NCBI GenBank assembly: GCA_013339895.1
Contig: JABACO010000020.1
Location: 1,867,571-1,931,570 of the forward strand
DNA length: 64,000 bases
Direction of reading: 5' to 3'
Source of the DNA: Ephydatia muelleri
Taxonomy: Eukaryota; Porifera; Demospongiae; Spongillida; Spongillidae
Position numbers and translations under genes: made by a program. The notes under the pieces are model-generated. The model was given only the letters and a program-made list of their open reading frames with translations, did not search any database and was not told the DNA's origin. Numbering within the stretch: the first letter of the stretch is position 1; each line of letters starts with the position of its first letter. Shown piece after piece: positions 27,612 to 40,800 of this stretch.

Positions 27612-27756
27612 ATTGGTCAACTGATCGTGCGGTCACTCAAATTCCGTTGCTCGGTAACGACCAATCAAAACGCGAGACGTTGAGAACATCACCATATTAG
27701 GCAAAACCTGGAACTATCCACTGGGCGTGGCAGCAATCGAAAGGGGGTATAGCTAA
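27612..27756 (+). promoter_or_regulatory. Actin core promoter with CArG box, CCAAT boxes and TATA-like element, shared with fascin
   Basis: A consensus CArG box, CCATATTAGG, occupies 27692-27701; this is the serum response factor site typical of actin promoters. CCAAT is at 27661-27665, and its reverse complement ATTGG at 27612-27616. A TATA-like TATAGCTAA is at 27748-27756, about 77 bases before the actin ATG, so transcription probably starts near 27778. Fascin reads away on the other strand from the same region, with only 353 bases between the two start codons. Binding and shared control are inferred. Confidence 0.7.
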
Positions 27757-27811
27757 GTGCTATTTCAATCTCATCCTGTTGTGCCAGAAGTTGACTTGCT
27801 GTGTACATTGA

Positions 27812-29084
<1,273 letters not shown>

Positions 29085-29312
29085 GCGCTCCATCTGAACT
29101 CTAGCTTTGGCTCCGTTAATTTAGGTAGTGTTCGTTCACGACGCTTTGTAGTGTGGTTTAAGGTTTTTTTCTTTACTTTTTTTGTATATCACAGTTGAAA
29201 TAAGTGTGGTGCATTAATCGGTGTATATTATGCAAGAAGTACGCTCCGCGGTATTGAAATATCAACATTTCATGTCAATTTTGGTGTGCGCTATTTAGAA
29301 TGCGGGGCGGTG

Positions 29313-30937
29313 ATGGCAAAACTGGCGCTACGAGCGGGAGGTGTGTGCCTTTTCGTTGTGCTAAGCCTTCTTTCCTTCTTATATTTCGAGACTTGGATAT
29401 CTCTGAACTCGCAAGATTTACAAAGTGAGTTCCAGTTGTCGGAACGCAAACCATTTGGTCAAGCAGATGCTTGGAACGCCCCAGTATATGGATCATCATC
29501 GCAGCTCATCAGCAGTTGCTGGCCGCAGGATCTACAGACTGGCGATAAGGGCCCCGTGCAGGCAAACTTCATCTTCTATGGAAAGCCACCTATGTACGCA
29601 CTTCATTTGGTTGCAACCGAAAACAGCTGGAGTGTGCGAACGATCCTAAACGATTCGATATCCTTCTTGAAGCTGTCCGATTATGCCCAATCTGCCTCGT
29701 ATGTTATTGTCTGGACAACGTCACGACATTTCGGTCATCCGGTACTGCAGATGCTATCAAACTCCTCCAATGCCTTGGTCTCAGCTGTCCAGGACGCGTA
29801 CAAGGTGTCTGGATCGAAGAAGAACCAGCTTGAATTCTTTCAACGTGTGTTCAAGTCGCATGGATGTGAAATGGATCTGATGCCCAGATCGTTCTTGCTG
29901 GACGTGCCCAGCGACTGCATGCATTTCTTTGAGTACGCCAAATCAAGGCCATCGTCAATGTGGGTACTTAAGACGTCGCGAGGATTTGGAGGCGACGGTG
30001 TGAGTATTTTTCAAGACTTATCAGCTCTGAGGGCTCGGTTTGGAGCTTGCACGCACAACAAGGAGTATGTTGCTCAGGAGTACTTGTCCAGTTTGCTCCT
30101 GCTCGAGGGGAGGAAGTTTGACGTCAGAGGGTTGCTGCTGATCGCGGGGACCTCCCCGTACATGCTGTTTCATCACGAGGGATACCTGCGTGTGTCGGTG
30201 CATCGCTTCAATGCCACTGGAGGTCGCGAAGTCCATCTCACCAACAGCCACGTGCAGTCCCTCTCTAAAGGGTTTGTTGCGGAAAAGCATTTCTGGTCAT
30301 TCAGGCAACTTCAGGAGTATATGGATGTGCATCATCCAGACAATGATAACTTTGTTGACAACCGCCTTGTTCCGTTCATAAAGAAGATAGGACTACTTGT
30401 AGTTCAAGCAGGTGAGTTATAACAGACAATCTCACTCTCTTACCATCTCGCACACGTGTACACCACAGGATCAGCTACATTCCATCGTGCTAAGTCCACA
30501 TTTCAGTTCATCGGTATTGATGTCATGGTTACACAGGACTATCGCACCTGGTTTATTGAAACTAATAACTACCCACTCTGGCCCAGAGGGACACCATTCA
30601 TCGACCAGCTTTTCAACACATTGGGGGTAAAGAAATTGGTTGTTATCATATTTATTGTTGGTACATATTTAAGCTTGTTTTCTTTAGCTGTCCCTTGTTT
30701 CATGGCATCATTATCACTTCCTTCTGGCTGCACTATTATATGGTCGGTAATGCTATCGTCTATATTCATTTGCAGCACGACATGTTCGACCTCTTGTTCG
30801 AGATGCGGAGATCACCCGGACTTCTGCACATGAAACCGGGAGAGTGGTACAAGTCTTGGCAGCTTGTATACAACGAAGCGTACTCTAAATGTTCCAATGA
30901 AACTCCGTACGATCCATGCTACTATAAAATACGGTAG
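29313..30937 (+). CDS. Tubulin-tyrosine-ligase-like protein with N-terminal signal anchor
   Basis: Three exons (29313-30411, 30469-30626, 30776-30937) give 472 residues. Residues about 5-27 are a hydrophobic signal anchor or signal peptide (GGVCLFVVLSLLSFLYF). The TTL ATP-grasp domain spans about residues 205-400: WVLKTSRGFGGDGV (ATP-binding lysine and glycine loop), YVAQEYLSS, GRKFDVRGLLLI, VHLTNSHVQ, and GIDVMV followed by WFIETNNYPL (metal-binding Glu and Asn). The catalytic residues look intact. TTL family enzymes ligate amino acids to tubulin or other proteins and normally work in the cytosol, so an N-terminal membrane segment is unusual and suggests a lumenal or secretory-pathway enzyme; the substrate is unknown. 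The start at 29313 is the first in-frame ATG. The gene begins 228 bases after actin and stops 71 bases before ANKRD54. Confidence 0.85.
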
Positions 30938-31008
30938 GACTTAATTATCTTTTTACCGCGCAAATCTGAAAATTATCACTGCATGGCGGTTCATTAGTGA
31001 GGTTTGTA

Positions 31009-32413
31009 ATGACGAAAGCATACAGAGAACTGAGTGCTGAAATTGGGAGCGATATGAAAAAGACGCTCCAGCCTGACGGTGAGAGAGGGATGCACACAAG
31101 TCACGCTGGAAAGTGGCCATCGGCCATTAAAACCCGCACGTCAAGCTACAGATACTCACGTGTTGCGTCAGTAACGGGTAAAGACCATATCCGTAAGTAA
31201 GGCATGTAGTCTGGACCTCGGAACGAAAGAAAACTTATTCATACAGTGGCGGGCAAACTACGCGAGGCTGCGTCGAATGGATCGTACGAAGACGGTGTGT
31301 TGTGTGTGTGTATGTGTGCGTCGTGCGTGTTCGGGGTGGTTTGTTTTAAGTGCGTCCATTTCTTTCAACAAAATAAATTTATAGGAGTAATTTTTAACAA
31401 ACTAGTGCTGGAGTTACTGAGGCAGGGAGCGAATGCGGAACTTGCTGATTCCAAAGGAAGAACAGCTCTACATTTTGCAGCCTGCAAACCTGATGTCAAC
31501 ACAGGTGGGGGATGTGATTGAAATGGAATTATGACCAGGGGAGTTGGGGGGTTAAAATATCTACAGTACTACCGCACACAATTTCTCTGTGTGGTTTTTT
31601 AGTGAAAGTCCTTGCGTCTTACGGATCAGTCAACCAGCGGGATTGTAATGGCAATACACCACTCCATTTAGGTCAGTCTGTGAGCTTTTATATGAATCTA
31701 CTTTCATTGCACTCACACACACACACGCACACACACACACACACACACACAAACTGATGTGTGTTTGCAGCTTCATGTACGCATCATGTAGGCGTGGTGA
31801 CAGCCCTCCTGCAAGCAGGTTGGTGTCGAGGGCACACTGGGGGAAGTCTAAGAGATGGCTACACATAAGAGGGAGGAGGTGGTGGATGATGGTAGACATA
31901 GTACAAGAGTATAAGGGTGTATTTTAGAGAAACAACAGTAAGTAAAATAGTAATAAATAAATGTAATGTCTTCTTTTAGGCACTGATGTGAATGCATTGG
32001 ACATCAATGGAACCACACCCCTGCATCTGGCGTTGTCCACACTAAAGATCAGCGCAACTAATAACCCAAATTCAGACAGGAAAGAAGAGCTTCAGCAGGT
32101 GGGGGGGGGGGGGCACATGTTGCTTGCACTCATCATTCACTGCATGTCTCTGCCACTGTACCCAGGTGGTCGATATGATGAGAGAGTATTTATCTGTCTC
32201 CAGAAGCACTAAGGATGAATCAGTCGAGCTAGAAAAGCTCGCCAGTCAGTTAAGTATATCGCAAACGCCTCAAGAGGTAAAACGCGTAGCTATGGTGTAA
32301 TGTGGCGAGCATCAGGTCGTTTGCTCCTCTTCCGTGGCATGTAGGTAGATCACGTGCAAAATCTACTGGAGAGCTTCACTTCTCTTTCCATTCAGAAAAG
32401 AGAGACGCGATGA
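31009..32413 (+). CDS. ANKRD54: Ankyrin repeat domain-containing protein 54
   Basis: Eight exons (31009-31192, 31247-31294, 31406-31504, 31603-31671, 31771-31818, 31980-32098, 32166-32276, 32345-32413) give 248 residues, with all phases consistent. The N-terminal 60 residues are low-complexity. Next come LREAASNG, then ankyrin repeats with GRTALHFAA, GNTPLHLAS and GTTPLHLAL. The C-terminal helix DHVQNLLESFTSLSIQ matches the ANKRD54 tail, which otherwise distinguishes it from generic ankyrin proteins. In vertebrates ANKRD54 (Liar) is a nucleocytoplasmic shuttling adaptor that binds SH3 domains of kinases such as Lyn and Btk. The ankyrin exons are cut at the phase-1 positions typical of this repeat. 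Intron 5 and flanks contain only short repeats, such as a CA tract at 31719-31750. Confidence 0.9.
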
Positions 32414-32529
32414 AATATTAAATTTTACAAAGATGATATAATCGGGTGTCATTTTACATGAGCTGCTGCTTGCCCGCGTTCAGCGCGCTCATGGCATGTA
32501 TTGTAGTTTCTTTTGATTGCGCGGGCAAA

Positions 32530-35500
32530 ATGGAATTCGAGCCTTTGAAAGAACTCCACGTGTCTGACTTCAATCACAAGCGATGCCGACTTCTCACCAA
32601 ATGTGCAGTACCATCTGGGCATGGGCCGGTGCTATATTGGATGTCCAGAGAACAACGGGTACAAGGTTTGTGGATCGATGCACACGAAACGTGGGAACGT
32701 TACGTTTTTATAAAGACGTGCACACACACATACATGCACACAGATAACTGGGCCCTGATATATGCCCAGAAGTTGGCAATGAAGCGTTCAGTGCCATTGA
32801 TGGTGTGTTTTCTGCCTGGTGCCCAAATTCCTGGATGCAACTATCCGACAGTTTGGCTTCATGTTGAAGGGTTTAAGAGAAGTAGAACAAGTAAGGACGA
32901 TTATACAATCGCCATCTTCTGTCGATTGCCATTCGTTCAGAACGGCATTTTCTCGTGCCCAACTTAACCTTTCATCCTCGGCCGCTGCCCATCACAATTT
33001 GTATTTTTTTTTAAAAAAAGAAAATGTTTCTGCATTGATGAGTTGAAATTCCCTACCAAGTTGTACAATAGATTGATGTATGGTTGAACCAAAAATAATT
33101 GCTTATTTTATACACTGTCGTGTAGTCAGCAAGTACATCATGTCTATGTGACACCCATATCAGTTAATTATTCTTAAGCCTGATGGTGCATTTTCTTCTA
33201 GATACTGCATGCGGCTAGCGTACTGGTTCTTCTGATTACAAGGGAGATACTTATGATTTTCTCCATTGATGGCATCTGTTTTGCCTGATTTGTTGTCCCA
33301 TTCAGTTGTCATCGTTATTGTAGGAGTTGCAAAGTTTGGAAGTGCCTTTCAGTCTCCTGATGGGCCTCCACAAAGACCAGGTTCCGTTCCATGTCACCTC
33401 CCACTCCGTGTCCACTGTCGTGTGCGATTTCAGTCCCCTGAGGGTCCCCATGGGGTGGATTGCCGACGTGGGGAAGGAACTGGAGAAGTTATCCGTTCCC
33501 TTGGTGCAGGTACTTAAGGCTGCACACATAGGCTACGTGTATACATGTACATTGGGACTATGTACACTCTAATGTACAAAGAAGTACATAAGCATAAGCA
33601 TGCTTGCAAGTGAGCTATATCCATATCAATGAAGCCCATGTGCATGCACATTGAACTGCAACATTTGTACAAACACACTGACACATACAATGATAAACTC
33701 TCACACCATTACCTTCTTGCACTTTGCCCTTCCCTGTNNNNNNNNNNNNNNNNNNNNNNNNNNNNNNNNNNNNNNNNNNNNNNNNNNNNNNNNNNNNNNN
33801 NNNNNNNNNNNNNNNNNNNNNNNNNNNNNNNNNNNNNNNNNNNNNNNNNNNNNNNNNNNNNNNNNNNNNNNNNNNNNNNNNNNNNNNNNNNNNNNNNNNN
33901 NNNNNNNNNNNNNNNNNNNNNNNNNNNNNNNNNNNNNNNNNNNNNNNNNNNNNNNNNNNNNNNNNNNNNNNNNNNNNNNNNNNNNNNNNNNNNNNNNNNN
34001 NNNNNNNNNNNNNNNNNNNNNNNNNNNNNNNNNNNNNNNNNNNNNNNNNNNNNNNNNNNNNNNNNNNNNNNNNNNNNNNNNNNNNNNNNNNNNNNNNNNN
34101 NNNNNNNNNNNNNNNNNNNNNNNNNNNNNNNNNNNNNNNNNNNNNNNNNNNNNNNNNNNNNNNNNNNNNNNNNNNNNNNNNNNNNNNNNNNNNNNNNNNN
34201 NNNNNNNNNNNNNNNNNNNNNNNNNNNNNNNNNNNNNNNNNNNNNNNNNNNNNNNNNNNNNNNNNNNNNNNNNNNNNNNNNNNNNNNNNNNNNNNNNNNN
34301 NNNNNNNNNNNNNNNNNNNNNNNNNNNNNNNNNNNNNNNNNNNNNNNNNNNNNNNNNNNNNNNNNNNNNNNNNNNNNNNNNNNNNNNNNNNNNNNNNNNN
34401 NNNNNNNNNNNNNNNNNNNNNNNNNNNNNNNNNNNNNNNNNNNNNNNNNNNNNNNNNNNNNNNNNNNNNNNNNNNNNNNNNNNNNNNNNNNNNNNNNNNN
34501 NNNNNNNNNNNNNNNNNNNNNNNNNNNNNNNNNNNNNNNNNNNNNNNNNNNNNNNNNNNNNNNNNNNNNNNNNNNNNNNNNNNNNNNNNNNNNNNNNNNN
34601 NNNNNNNNNNNNNNNNNNNNNNNNNNNNNNNNNNNNNNNNNNNNNNNNNNNNNNNNNNNNNNNNNNNNNNNNNNNNNNNNNNNNNNNNNNNNNNNNNNNN
34701 NNNNNNNNNNNNNNNNNNNNNNNNNNNNNNNNNNNNNTCCCCTCCCCCACACCTCCCCTCCCCCACACCTCCCCTCCCCACACCTCCTCTCCCCCACACC
34801 TCCCCTCCACCAGGCCAAATCAGCGTACAGAGGAGCATCTTTCGAGTCAAGGAGTGCCAGAACGCCTCCACAAAGGCCTCAGTGGACGCATTTGTTGAGG
34901 AGGCCGTAGTGAGACGAGAGTTGGCTGACAACTTCTGCTTCTACAATCCAAAGTACGACAGTGTGGGAGGGGCCTCGGCCTGGGCCCAGGAAACGTTGCG
35001 GGTGCACGAGGGAGATAAGAGGGAATACTTGTACTCACCTGAGCAGTTTGAGAGAGCCGAGACACACGATGACCTGTGGAACGCTGCCCAAGTAAGCCAG
35101 GGCCCTGATCTGTGTTAGTAACTTACCTGTGCTAGGTCTTAGTTTGTATTGATAGTTACTAAGTCTTGGTATTAATTGTTGGTATTAATAATTGCATTAA
35201 TAATTGATCAGTTATTAATAGTTGTAGTGTGGTTCATATCCGGTTTGGGCCGCCAACTGGTCAGTTGAATGTATATGCATTGTTAATTATCAACTAACAT
35301 ACTGTTCTCAATATCCATGCTCTCCTTATCTTCATGTACATGCACATGACCCCCCCTCCCCCTCCCCCTACGTGAGCACCCCTCCATTTGATAAGACTGA
35401 TTGCCCAAGGCAGGAGTTCCCATGTGGTCAAGGGGGAAGCGCTGGCTTCTATATCCATGTGACCGTAGAGCCCCGGTGTGTGGCGCAGGCCCACACAACT

Positions 35501-37479
35501 GGGGCTGGATGCTCTGTGTCCAAGCCCAGGCGCTGGTCTAGGCTTGGCTGGCCCCAGTATTAGGTTAAAGCCCTGGTCTAGGCTTGGCTGGCCCCCAGTA
35601 TTAGGTTAAAGCCCAGGCGCTGGTCTAGGCTTGGCTGGCCCCAGTATTAGGTTAAAGCCCAGGCGCTGGTCTAGGCTTGGCTGGCCCCAGTATTAGGTTA
35701 AAGCCCAGGCGCTGGTCTAGGCTTGGCTGGCCCCAGTATTAGGTTAAAGCCCAGGCGCTGGTCTAGGCTTGGCTGGCCCCAGTATTAGGTTAAAGCCCAG
35801 GCGCTGGTCTAGGCTTGGCTGGCCCCAGTATTAGGTTAAAGCCCAGGCGCTGGTCTAGGCTTGGCTGGCCCCAGTATTAGGTTAAAGCCCAGGCGCTGGT
35901 CTAGGCTTGGCTGGCCCCAGTATTAGGTTAAAGCCCAGGCGCTGGTCTAGGCTTGGCTGGCCCCAGTATTAGGTTAAAGCCCAGGCGCTGGTCTAGGCTT
36001 GGCTGGCCCCAGTATTAGGTTAAAGCCCAGGCGCTGGTCTAGGCTTGGCTGGCCCCAGTATTAGGTTAAAGCCCAGGCGCTGGTCTAGGCTTGGCTGGCC
36101 CCAGTATTAGGTTAAAGCCCACAGGGCTCCGTCTAAAATGTATCCCCACTACTATGGACTTGTAAGATTTGTTGATTAGTTGGTTGGTTGGTTCTGGGTT
36201 GGTTCTGGGTTGGGAATTGAATACAACAAATGCATATATCAGTGTCAGTTCTGGTACCTGAGCACTGAGGGATGGAATGGAGTGTAGGATGACACACAAT
36301 ACAGACATAGGAGGGGCTACCAAGGGTAACACTTTACTCAAAGCACATGAAAGCTTAGCGCTGTCTAGCGCTGCAATTACCAATACACATTAAGACCTGT
36401 TTACACTTAAACAGTACCTATATCCTTGTGTATGCATGTATATCTTTGTGTATGCATGTATATCTTTGTGTTATGCAGTGTATATCTTTGTGTATGTATA
36501 TCTTTGTGTATGCACTATGTACAGAGCTTTTTGTCTTATGTGTATCCATATGAATCTAAAGATATTAACAATATCTTCCACCCTCACACTGTCCCCACCC
36601 TCACACTGTCCCCACCCTCACACTGTCCCCACCCTCACACTGTCCCCACCCTCACACTGTCCCTCCCTACCCTCACACTGTCCCCACCCTCACTTCCCAC
36701 CCTCACACTTTCCCCACCCTCACTTCCCACCCTCACACTTTCCCCACCCTCACTTCCCACCCTCACACTTTCCCCACCCTCACTTCCCACCCTCACACTG
36801 TCCCCACCCTCACACTGCCCCTCCCCCTTACACTGTCCCTCCCCCTTACACTGTCCCTCCCCACCCTCACACTGTCCCCACCCCTCCCCACCCTCACACT
36901 GCCCCTCCCCCTTACACACGTGTGTCTTCAGCTCCAAATGGTGAGAGATGGCAAGATGCATGGCTACATGAGGATTGTACTGGGCCAAGAAGATCTTGGA
37001 GTGGTCTCCATCTCCTTCAGAGGCACTCAGAGTGGCCATCTGGCTAAATGACAAGTATGAGTTGGATGGAAGAGACCCCAATGGCTATGTTGGTGAGTAC
37101 GGATGGTGTGTCCATATATGGCATGTCGGGGTAATAATTGGGTCATGTGACACCTCTATACCCAGGCTGCATGAGTCATGTGACACCTCTATACCCAGGC
37201 TGCATGAGTCATGTGACACCTCTATACCCAGGCTGCATGAGTCATGTGACACCTCTATACCCAGGCTGCATGTGGTCCATCTGTGGTATCCATGACCAGG
37301 GATGGGGAGAACGGCCTGTGTTTGGCAAGATTCGCTACATGAACTATGCAGGCTGCAAGAGGAAGTTTGATGTGCCTGCATTTGTGTTGCGCAATGGAGC
37401 TCAGGGGAGAAAGAGGAACTTGGAAGCAGCAAAGGGTCCCCTGGACACACTGCTGGTATTGAAGAAGCATAAACGTTGA
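32530..37479 (+). CDS. Class II CPD photolyase, interrupted by an assembly gap and two frameshifts
   Basis: The exons I can place are 32530-32665, 32744-32890, 33324-33509, (middle exons lost in the N gap), 34814-35091, 36932-37092 and 37265-37479. Signatures of the class II family include [56 protein letters not shown] and GRDPNGYVG. The enzyme uses FAD and light to repair cyclobutane pyrimidine dimers. Two single-base insertions break the frame: a T too many in the run 32808-32811 and another at 36975-36976. Removing one T at each restores both the family consensus and all splice phases. They may be sequencing errors or signs of decay. An in-frame ATG at 32458 could extend the start by 24 residues. 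The final exon has four possible acceptors because of a tandem repeat (see 37142-37280). Confidence 0.88.
33738..34737. other. Assembly gap (1000 N)
   Basis: Exactly 1000 N, a conventional placeholder length, so the true size is unknown. It removes the middle photolyase exons, where the FAD-binding core should begin. The right edge emerges in CCTCCCC-type repeat, a likely reason for the gap. Confidence 0.99.
35528..36120. repeat. 46-bp minisatellite in a photolyase intron
   Basis: About 13 very uniform 46-bp units with the core GGTCTAGGCTTGGCTGGCCC, in the photolyase intron after exon 35091. The rest of this intron (36121-36580) has no gene-like content. Confidence 0.95.
36583..36915. repeat. 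CCACCCTCACACTGTC-type minisatellite
   Basis: A C-rich tandem array with 17-18-bp units based on CCCACCCTCACACTGTC and related variants. It ends 16 bases before the acceptor of the exon at 36932. Confidence 0.92.
37142..37280 (+). repeat. 33-bp tandem repeat that duplicates a splice acceptor four times
   Basis: Four units of 33 bp (core GTGACACCTCTATACCCAGG) each carry the pyrimidine-AG acceptor and the first exon bases GCTGCATG of the last photolyase exon. Possible exon starts are 37166, 37199, 37232 and 37265. Only 37265 gives the family sequence directly ([14 protein letters not shown]). The others would add one to three in-frame copies of an 11-residue insert, because the unit is a multiple of three and has no stop in that frame. 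Confidence 0.9.
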
Positions 37480-37814
37480 ACACTTCAGATTGCACTTGTT
37501 TCTTTGAGCTTCTTCTGTGGTCTCATTCTATTTTATCACGAGGCTTTGTTAACCCTTTGTATACCACAATCGATGAACTTTTGGGAAGAGTTGTACCACC
37601 TAGACCTATGTATCATTTACTATCTTTGCACACATTGTGGTTTTAATTTTAACCTTTTGATGTGCAAACATGTATTCCAATTTGCATGCACATTAACACT
37701 GTGTTCTCTGTGCAGCCTTTTGTGATAGAACCATCAGATTTTACCACAGTTTCATGTGAATAAAAAATGGGAGGGGATTAATTAGAAATTTGCTACTACC
37801 TGTCAGTCAGTCCG

Positions 37815-40800
37815 CTATAGTATTCCTCGTCCAGAAGGAAGGGCGATTTTGCAGGTCTTATGTTCTTTTTGGATGTGGTGCCATTCTCTGGGCATTGGGG
37901 GCTTCACGGCCGGAGTCTCGACATTGATGACTGGCTTGCCTCTATGCTCCAATGCTTGCCCACCATTGTTACCTACCGCCAGTTGGGCCTTCGCTTCACT
38001 GCCTTGCCCTTGTTCATAGCTGCTGCGTCCATCTCTGCTGCTGGTGTGGACGGGTGAGTCTCCTTCGTCCTCTGTCTCTCTCTTCTGTGCCTTCTTGGCT
38101 GCCTCGGCTGCTATGTCAGCCATCGTTGCCTTCACTTCCTGCACCTTGATGAGGTTGTTGGATAGGGCCCTGTTTCCGGTGTGGTTGTTTTGGATCGCTT
38201 TCTGCAATGGGGAAAGTGGTGTCGTGGCCATTGAGCCAGTGAGGTATGTGAACTGGATGAGATTTTAAGTGGGTTCTCTTGACATGTCAAATGCATCAGA
38301 TGTAGACATGTAACAGTACGATTTCCGTGCGCCGTTAAGCTTGCATGTGATGGTGTGTGACTTTATGATGTGCAATCTTGTGATGATGCTTGTGACCTTT
38401 TGATGATGCACGTGACTTAGATGGTGCATGTGACTTTGTGATGATGCATGTGACTTTGTGATGATGCATGTGACTTTGTGATGATGCATGTGACTTTGTG
38501 ATGGTGCACGTGACTTTGTGATGGTGCATGTGACTTTGTGATGATGCATGTGACTTTGTGATGGTGCATGTGACTTTGTGATGGTGCATGTGACTTTGTG
38601 ATGGTGCATGTGACTTTGTGATGATGCATGTGACTTTGTGATGGTGCACGTGACTTTGTGATGGTGCATGTGACTTTGTGATGATGCATGTGACTTTGTG
38701 ATGGTGCATGTGACTTAGATGGTGCTTGTGACTTAGATGGTGCTTGTGACTTTGATGGTGCATGTGATGTGGCAAGCTAAGCAGTGTGTGACATGATCTT
38801 GCAGTGCCGGTGGTATGTGTGATGGGATGGTGACAAGCATGCACATGCGGTAGGAGTGGCACTTGCACGTTGAGGGAACAGATAGAACACACCTTCCACT
38901 CTGTCACAAAGCGTTTGAACGCTCCGAAGAAGTCAGCAGGGTCTGTCGTTTTGGAGTTCTCCCCAAACATGATGCACACCTCCCTGTAAGCGTCCTCCAT
39001 CTTGACTGTGACCTCCTGCACGTGCCCCACCTTCTTGTGGGCGTGGCTGTAGAAGCTGTTTGACCGTCAAGGACCATGTACACATCGCACATATGGACCA
39101 TTGGCACAAGTACACACACGCGCACACAACCACGCACATACACACACATGCAACTACACACCCACACATACAATCATGCATGGTTAACGCAGATAAGTGC
39201 GCTTGCTCCTAGATTCTGTGTACAACCTTGGTTCCAAGACCCTGGACCCGCCCATAGCTACAAGGGTCCCATTCCTGATCATCATGGCTTCAGGCTTCCA
39301 GTGAGGATATGAATAAGGCAAAGTTGTCTGGTTGAAGATCCATTTCACTTTTGAGTCCCTCCAGTCCCTTTGTGATTGCCTTGATATCATCCAGCAGGAG
39401 CTGCATTGATACTGGAGGAGTGTGTGAGAGGAAGATAGTGGAGTGTGTGAGAGGAGGATAGTGGAGTGTGTGATAGGGGAGTGTGTGAGAGGATAGTTGA
39501 GTGAGAGGAGAGTGGAGTGTGTGAGAGGATAGTTGAGTGAGAGGAGAGTGGAGTGTGTGAGAGGAAGATAGTGGAGTGTGTGAGGAGGAAGATAGTGTGT
39601 GTGAGGATAGTGGAGTGTGTGAGAGGAGGATAGTTGAGTGAGAGGAGAGTGGAGTGTGTGAGAGGAAGATAGTGGAGTGTGTGAGGAGGAAGATAGTGGA
39701 GTGTGTGTGAGGATATTGGAGTGTGTGAGAGGAGGATAGTTGAGTGAGAGGAGGAGAGTGGAGTGTGTGAGGAGGAAGATAGTGGAGTGTGTGAGAATGT
39801 GAGGGAGTGGAGTGTAGGGATGATAGTGGAGTGTGTGAGGAGGACCAAGTTAGAGGGTTGGGGAGGTGTGGACTAGAGGGAATGGCTGACAACAGTAAAT
39901 CTTGACACGTTCTTTCTAGTCACATCGATGTGCGTACACGGCCGCTACAAATTGTTTTGAATCGATTACTTAGACCAGCAGGTGTTGTAGGCCTGTAGCA
40001 AGCTATGGCTGGTCCCCTTTACACTGTGGGGGTGTGGCTTGATACTGTGCCATGGAGACTGATCCTTTGGCATTAAAAGGGATTTGAAGTTCATTCATCA
40101 TTGGTTTGCTGATTTGTTTAACTCGAATCATAACCACTAAGAATAGAGTTAATTTGAATCATAACCACTAAGAATAGAGTTAATTTGAATCATAACCACT
40201 AAGAATAGAGTTAATTTGAATCATAACAACTAATAATGGTGTTAATTTGAATCATAATTGCTAAGAAAGGCTCATTTTGTGGGATGCCTGTAGAGTTAGA
40301 CTAAATGATTATTGTGACAGTCTGAAGCAATAGTATTCATCTGCACACACAAGGGCCCCTAAAGAGGATGTGTGCACACACAAGGCCAAGGGCCCCTAAA
40401 GAGGATGTGATGGAGGCGAACAGGTGTGCACCTAACGGAACTCACCCTGGCAGGCGGCCTCATAGTTCAGGTCATCGTAGAAGGACACGATGTTGGGATA
40501 GACAGTCTCTGTGACGTGGCCGATGTAGTTCAGTAGCGTCTGCCTCTTGTCCAGCGACCTGACCTCGGTGAGCTGTGGAGGGAAGGAAGGGCCATTTCTT
40601 GGTGGTCTTTTGCTGTATGTTCCAATACATCATGCTTACACCACCACACACACATGCCATTATGTTAGATTTCACCAGTCCGTGCTGTCATTACCACCAG
40701 TCCACGCTGCTTCAGCAGCCACCCCCTGTCATCATGTTACACTACTCCAGCAGCCATCCCCCTGTCATCATGTTACACTACTCCAGCAGCCATCCCCCCT

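Noticed and set aside
33615-35118. Long frames running through 33738-34737
   Set aside because: They are translations of N; this is an assembly gap.
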